From Sphaerotilus hippei (GTDB lineage Bacteria; Pseudomonadota; Gammaproteobacteria; Burkholderiales; Burkholderiaceae_C), in the NCBI RefSeq assembly GCF_003201595.1, contig NZ_QJJS01000020.1, positions 18,316 to 82,315 of the forward strand: DNA of 64,000 bases, written 5' to 3'. The notes below the pieces were generated by a model. It saw only the letters and a program-made list of their open reading frames with translations, was not told where the DNA came from and did not search any database. Position 1 is the stretch's first letter. Each line of letters opens with the position of its first letter. Below are positions 60,989-64,000 of this stretch, piece by piece. The position numbers and the translations under genes are program-made.

Positions 60989-61687
60989 ATGACGCACTCC
61001 ATTGCCACTGTCCGATCGACCACCGACGGCGCCCCCCGTCCTCTGCTGCAGACCCGTGTCCTGACCGTGGCCGCCCTGTGCCTGGCGCTGGGCCTGGGCG
61101 CCTGCGAATCGATGGGCGCCCGCGAGCGGGGCACCGCCACCGGCGCGGCGGTCGGTGCGGCCGCCGGTGCGGCCATCGGCTCCGTCTCCGGTGCCAACGC
61201 CGGCAAGGGCGCGGTGCTGGGCGGCGTGGTCGGCGCGGTGGCCGGCAACCTGTGGTCGCGCCACCTCGAGGACAAGCGCAAGGCGCTCGAGGCCCAGACC
61301 GCCGGCACCGGCATCGAGGTCGGCCGCACGGCCGACAACCAGCTCAAGGTCAACGTGCCGAGCGACTTCTCCTTCGACGTCGGCCGGGCGGCCATCCGCC
61401 CCGACATGCGCCCGGTGCTCGACGAGATCGGCCGCAACCTCGACCCGAAGGTGCGCGTGACCATCGTCGGTCACACCGACAGCACCGGCTCCGACGCGAT
61501 CAACGATCCGCTGTCGCTCGACCGCGCCGAGGCCGTGCGCGACTACCTGGCCGGCCGCGGCGTGAGCGCCTCGCGGGTCACGGTGCAGGGCCAGGGCGCA
61601 CGCCAGCCGCGGGCGTCCAACGCCACCGAGGCCGGCCGGGCGCAGAACCGGCGCGTGGAGATCCTGCTGGCCGAACCGTCGGCCTGA
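60989..61687 (+). CDS. OmpA-family outer-membrane lipoprotein
   Basis: A 232-residue lipoprotein: lipobox LGLGAC (Cys39), a glycine-zipper segment (about 48-88: AAGAAIGSVSGANAGKG) and a C-terminal OmpA/MotB peptidoglycan-binding domain (FSFDVGRAAIRPD, VGHTDSTGSDAIND, NRRVEILL). It probably links outer membrane and cell wall. The 193-bp gap before it contains a short direct repeat CGTGGCAGGG and GC-rich hairpins, but no gene. Confidence 0.9.
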   Translation: MTHSIATVRSTTDGAPRPLLQTRVLTVAALCLALGLGACESMGARERGTATGAAVGAAAGAAIGSVSGANAGKGAVLGGVVGAVAGNLWSRHLEDKRKALEAQTAGTGIEVGRTADNQLKVNVPSDFSFDVGRAAIRPDMRPVLDEIGRNLDPKVRVTIVGHTDSTGSDAINDPLSLDRAEAVRDYLAGRGVSASRVTVQGQGARQPRASNATEAGRAQNRRVEILLAEPSA

Positions 61688-61738
61688 AGATCCAGGATCG
61701 CCACGTCGCTTTCCCGTGTCGATCCGCGGCCAGTCCGT

Positions 61739-61763
61739 GGCCGATCCAGTCAACGGATCGGCC
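61739..61763. terminator. Hairpin between ompA-like gene and adhC
   Basis: GGCCGATCC / GGATCGGCC, a perfect 9-bp stem with a 7-nt loop, lies 51 bp after the lipoprotein stop. Confidence 0.55.
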
Positions 61764-61827
61764 GCTGCGGCCTTAACATGCGGCTCGCCGCGCAAACCGG
61801 TTGCGCGATCCCCGAGCAAGGAAGCCC

Positions 61828-62946
<1,119 letters not shown>

Positions 62947-62962
62947 CACGGAGCGGCGCACC

Positions 62963-63826
62963 ATGGCTTTCGATCGACTCGAACTCCTGAGCGAGCATGG
63001 CTGCTTCGGCGGCGTGCAGCGCTTCTACCGCCATGCCTCGCACGAGATCGGCCTGCCGATGCGTTTTTCGGTCTTCCTGCCGGCGCAGGCGCTGGCCGGA
63101 CAGGCGGTGCCGCTGCTGACCTTCCTGGCCGGGCTGACCTGCACCGAGGAAACCTTCACGATGAAGGCCGGCGCCCAGCGGGTGGCCGCCGAGCTGGGCC
63201 TGGCCCTGCTGATGCCCGACACCAGCCCGCGCGGAGCGGGCGTGGTCGGAGAGGACCAGCACTGGGACTTCGGCGTGGGCGCGGGCTTCTACCTCGACGC
63301 GACCCACGCGCCCTGGTCGGGCCACTGGCGCATGGAGAGCTACCTGCTCGAGGAACTGCTGCCGGAGGTGATCGGCCAGTTCGGCCTCGACGGGGATCGC
63401 ATGGGCCTGTTCGGCCATTCGATGGGTGGCCACGGTGCGCTGACGCTGGCCCTGCGCCACCCGGGGCGTTTCGCCAGCCTGTCGGCGTTCGCGCCGATCT
63501 GTGCTCCCACCCGCTGCCCCTGGGGGCGCACGGCCTTCACCGGCTACCTGGGCCAGGAGGAGTCGGGCTGGGCCGAGCACGACGCGTCGGTGCTGATGGG
63601 GCGCCAGACCGAAGCGCCCTACCCGGCGGGCATCCTGATCGACCAGGGCCTGGACGACCGCTTCCTGGCCGAGCAGCTGCACCCCGAGGCCTTCGAGGCC
63701 GCCTGCGTGATGGCCGGCCAGCCGCTGACGCTGCGCCGCCATGCCGGCTACGACCACGGCTACTACTTCATCTCGAGCTTCGTCGAGGACCACCTGAGAC
63801 ACCACGCCGCGACGCTGTCGCGTTGA
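62963..63826 (+). CDS. fghA: S-formylglutathione hydrolase
   Basis: A 287-residue esterase D family protein. Nucleophile GHSMGGHGAL (Ser153), early LAGLTCTEETFTMKAGAQR (in part LTCTEETFTMKAG), and the catalytic His in YDHGYYF. It releases formate and glutathione. It follows adhC by 16 bases, completing the glutathione-dependent formaldehyde pathway. Confidence 0.95.
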   Translation: MAFDRLELLSEHGCFGGVQRFYRHASHEIGLPMRFSVFLPAQALAGQAVPLLTFLAGLTCTEETFTMKAGAQRVAAELGLALLMPDTSPRGAGVVGEDQHWDFGVGAGFYLDATHAPWSGHWRMESYLLEELLPEVIGQFGLDGDRMGLFGHSMGGHGALTLALRHPGRFASLSAFAPICAPTRCPWGRTAFTGYLGQEESGWAEHDASVLMGRQTEAPYPAGILIDQGLDDRFLAEQLHPEAFEAACVMAGQPLTLRRHAGYDHGYYFISSFVEDHLRHHAATLSR

Positions 63827-63834
63827 GCATGGCC

Positions 63835-63856
63835 GCCCGACCCGCGAGGGTCGGGC
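63835..63856. terminator. Terminator hairpin after fghA
   Basis: GCCCGACCC / GGGTCGGGC with a GCGA loop, immediately after fghA and before a convergent gene; it overlaps no coding sequence. Confidence 0.7.
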
Positions 63857-64000
63857 TCAGTGCAGCTGGAGGGCGCCGCTGGCCTTGCCCTTGCCGGCGC
63901 GGGCGGGGGGGTTGCACAGGCCGCAGACGAAGTGCTTGGAGATCTCGTGGGGGTGGGTGACGAAGTGGCCACCGCACTTGGAGCAGGGGGTGAGGGTGAG
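63857..64000 (-). CDS. Zinc-ribbon protein, C-terminal part
   Basis: The last 47 codons of a minus-strand gene that continues beyond the window. Two CxxC pairs (PCSKCGG and VCGLCNP) separated by about 20 residues with several histidines look like a zinc ribbon. A Gly/Lys/Ala tail follows. A SprT-type metalloprotein is one possibility; the visible part does not decide it. Confidence 0.6.
   Translation of the reverse strand, partial: LTLTPCSKCGGHFVTHPHEISKHFVCGLCNPPARAGKGKASGALQLH

Overview
The window is GC-rich (mid-to-high 60s % by eye), densely coded and operon-rich. Gene families and gene order point to a denitrifying betaproteobacterium of the Burkholderiales, plausibly near the Leptothrix/Sphaerotilus/Rubrivivax group; the genus is inference only. 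A replication and partition locus at about 38.4-42.8 kb (Rep_3-type initiator, iteron-like repeats, AT-rich DUE-like stretch, parA, parB, parS-like palindromes) suggests that this DNA belongs to a secondary replicon (chromid or megaplasmid).

Region 1 (1-27.5 kb) is a denitrification island. It opens with the end of a nitric-oxide-reductase accessory block (polyferredoxin, norD) and a Dnr-type Crp/Fnr regulator. A complete cytochrome c maturation operon ccmABCDEFGHI follows, then napF, a nitroreductase and a cupin. On the minus strand, napDAGHBC (periplasmic nitrate reductase) sits downstream of nirSMCF-DL-GHJN (cytochrome cd1 nitrite reductase and heme d1 synthesis). nirE is moved to a divergent position opposite nirS. 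FNR/DNR-type boxes precede dnr, napD and nirS/nirE, and a partial copy lies between napD and napA. Together these genes reduce nitrate to nitrite to NO, build the heme proteins required, and regulate the pathway under low oxygen or NO.

Region 2 (27.5-35.3 kb) is a sulfur block. A minus-strand operon encodes rhodanese, cysteine synthase, serine O-acetyltransferase, a small XRE regulator, a family 2A encapsulin shell protein and a cysteine desulfurase with a roughly 260-residue low-complexity N-terminal extension. This is an encapsulated cysteine-desulfurase nanocompartment operon with its own cysteine supply. A sulfate-binding protein gene lies just upstream on the plus strand.

Region 3 (35.4-45.6 kb) holds a class II amidotransferase, a Na/Pi cotransporter, the rep-ori-par locus, a non-coding block with two striking tandem repeats, and a large tyrosine recombinase preceded by a 30-bp inverted repeat.

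Region 4 (45.6-64 kb) starts with a small sulfide-oxidation module (flavocytochrome c sulfide dehydrogenase pair converging on soxYZ). It continues with a TonB receptor / YfiR / hybrid histidine kinase / GGDEF-EAL signalling operon, a PII protein, an AraC regulator, an unrecognised protein, an MHS-type transporter, a methyltransferase, an OmpA lipoprotein, the glutathione-dependent formaldehyde oxidation pair (adhC-fghA) and a partial zinc-ribbon protein. No tRNA, rRNA, CRISPR array or insertion sequence was recognised.
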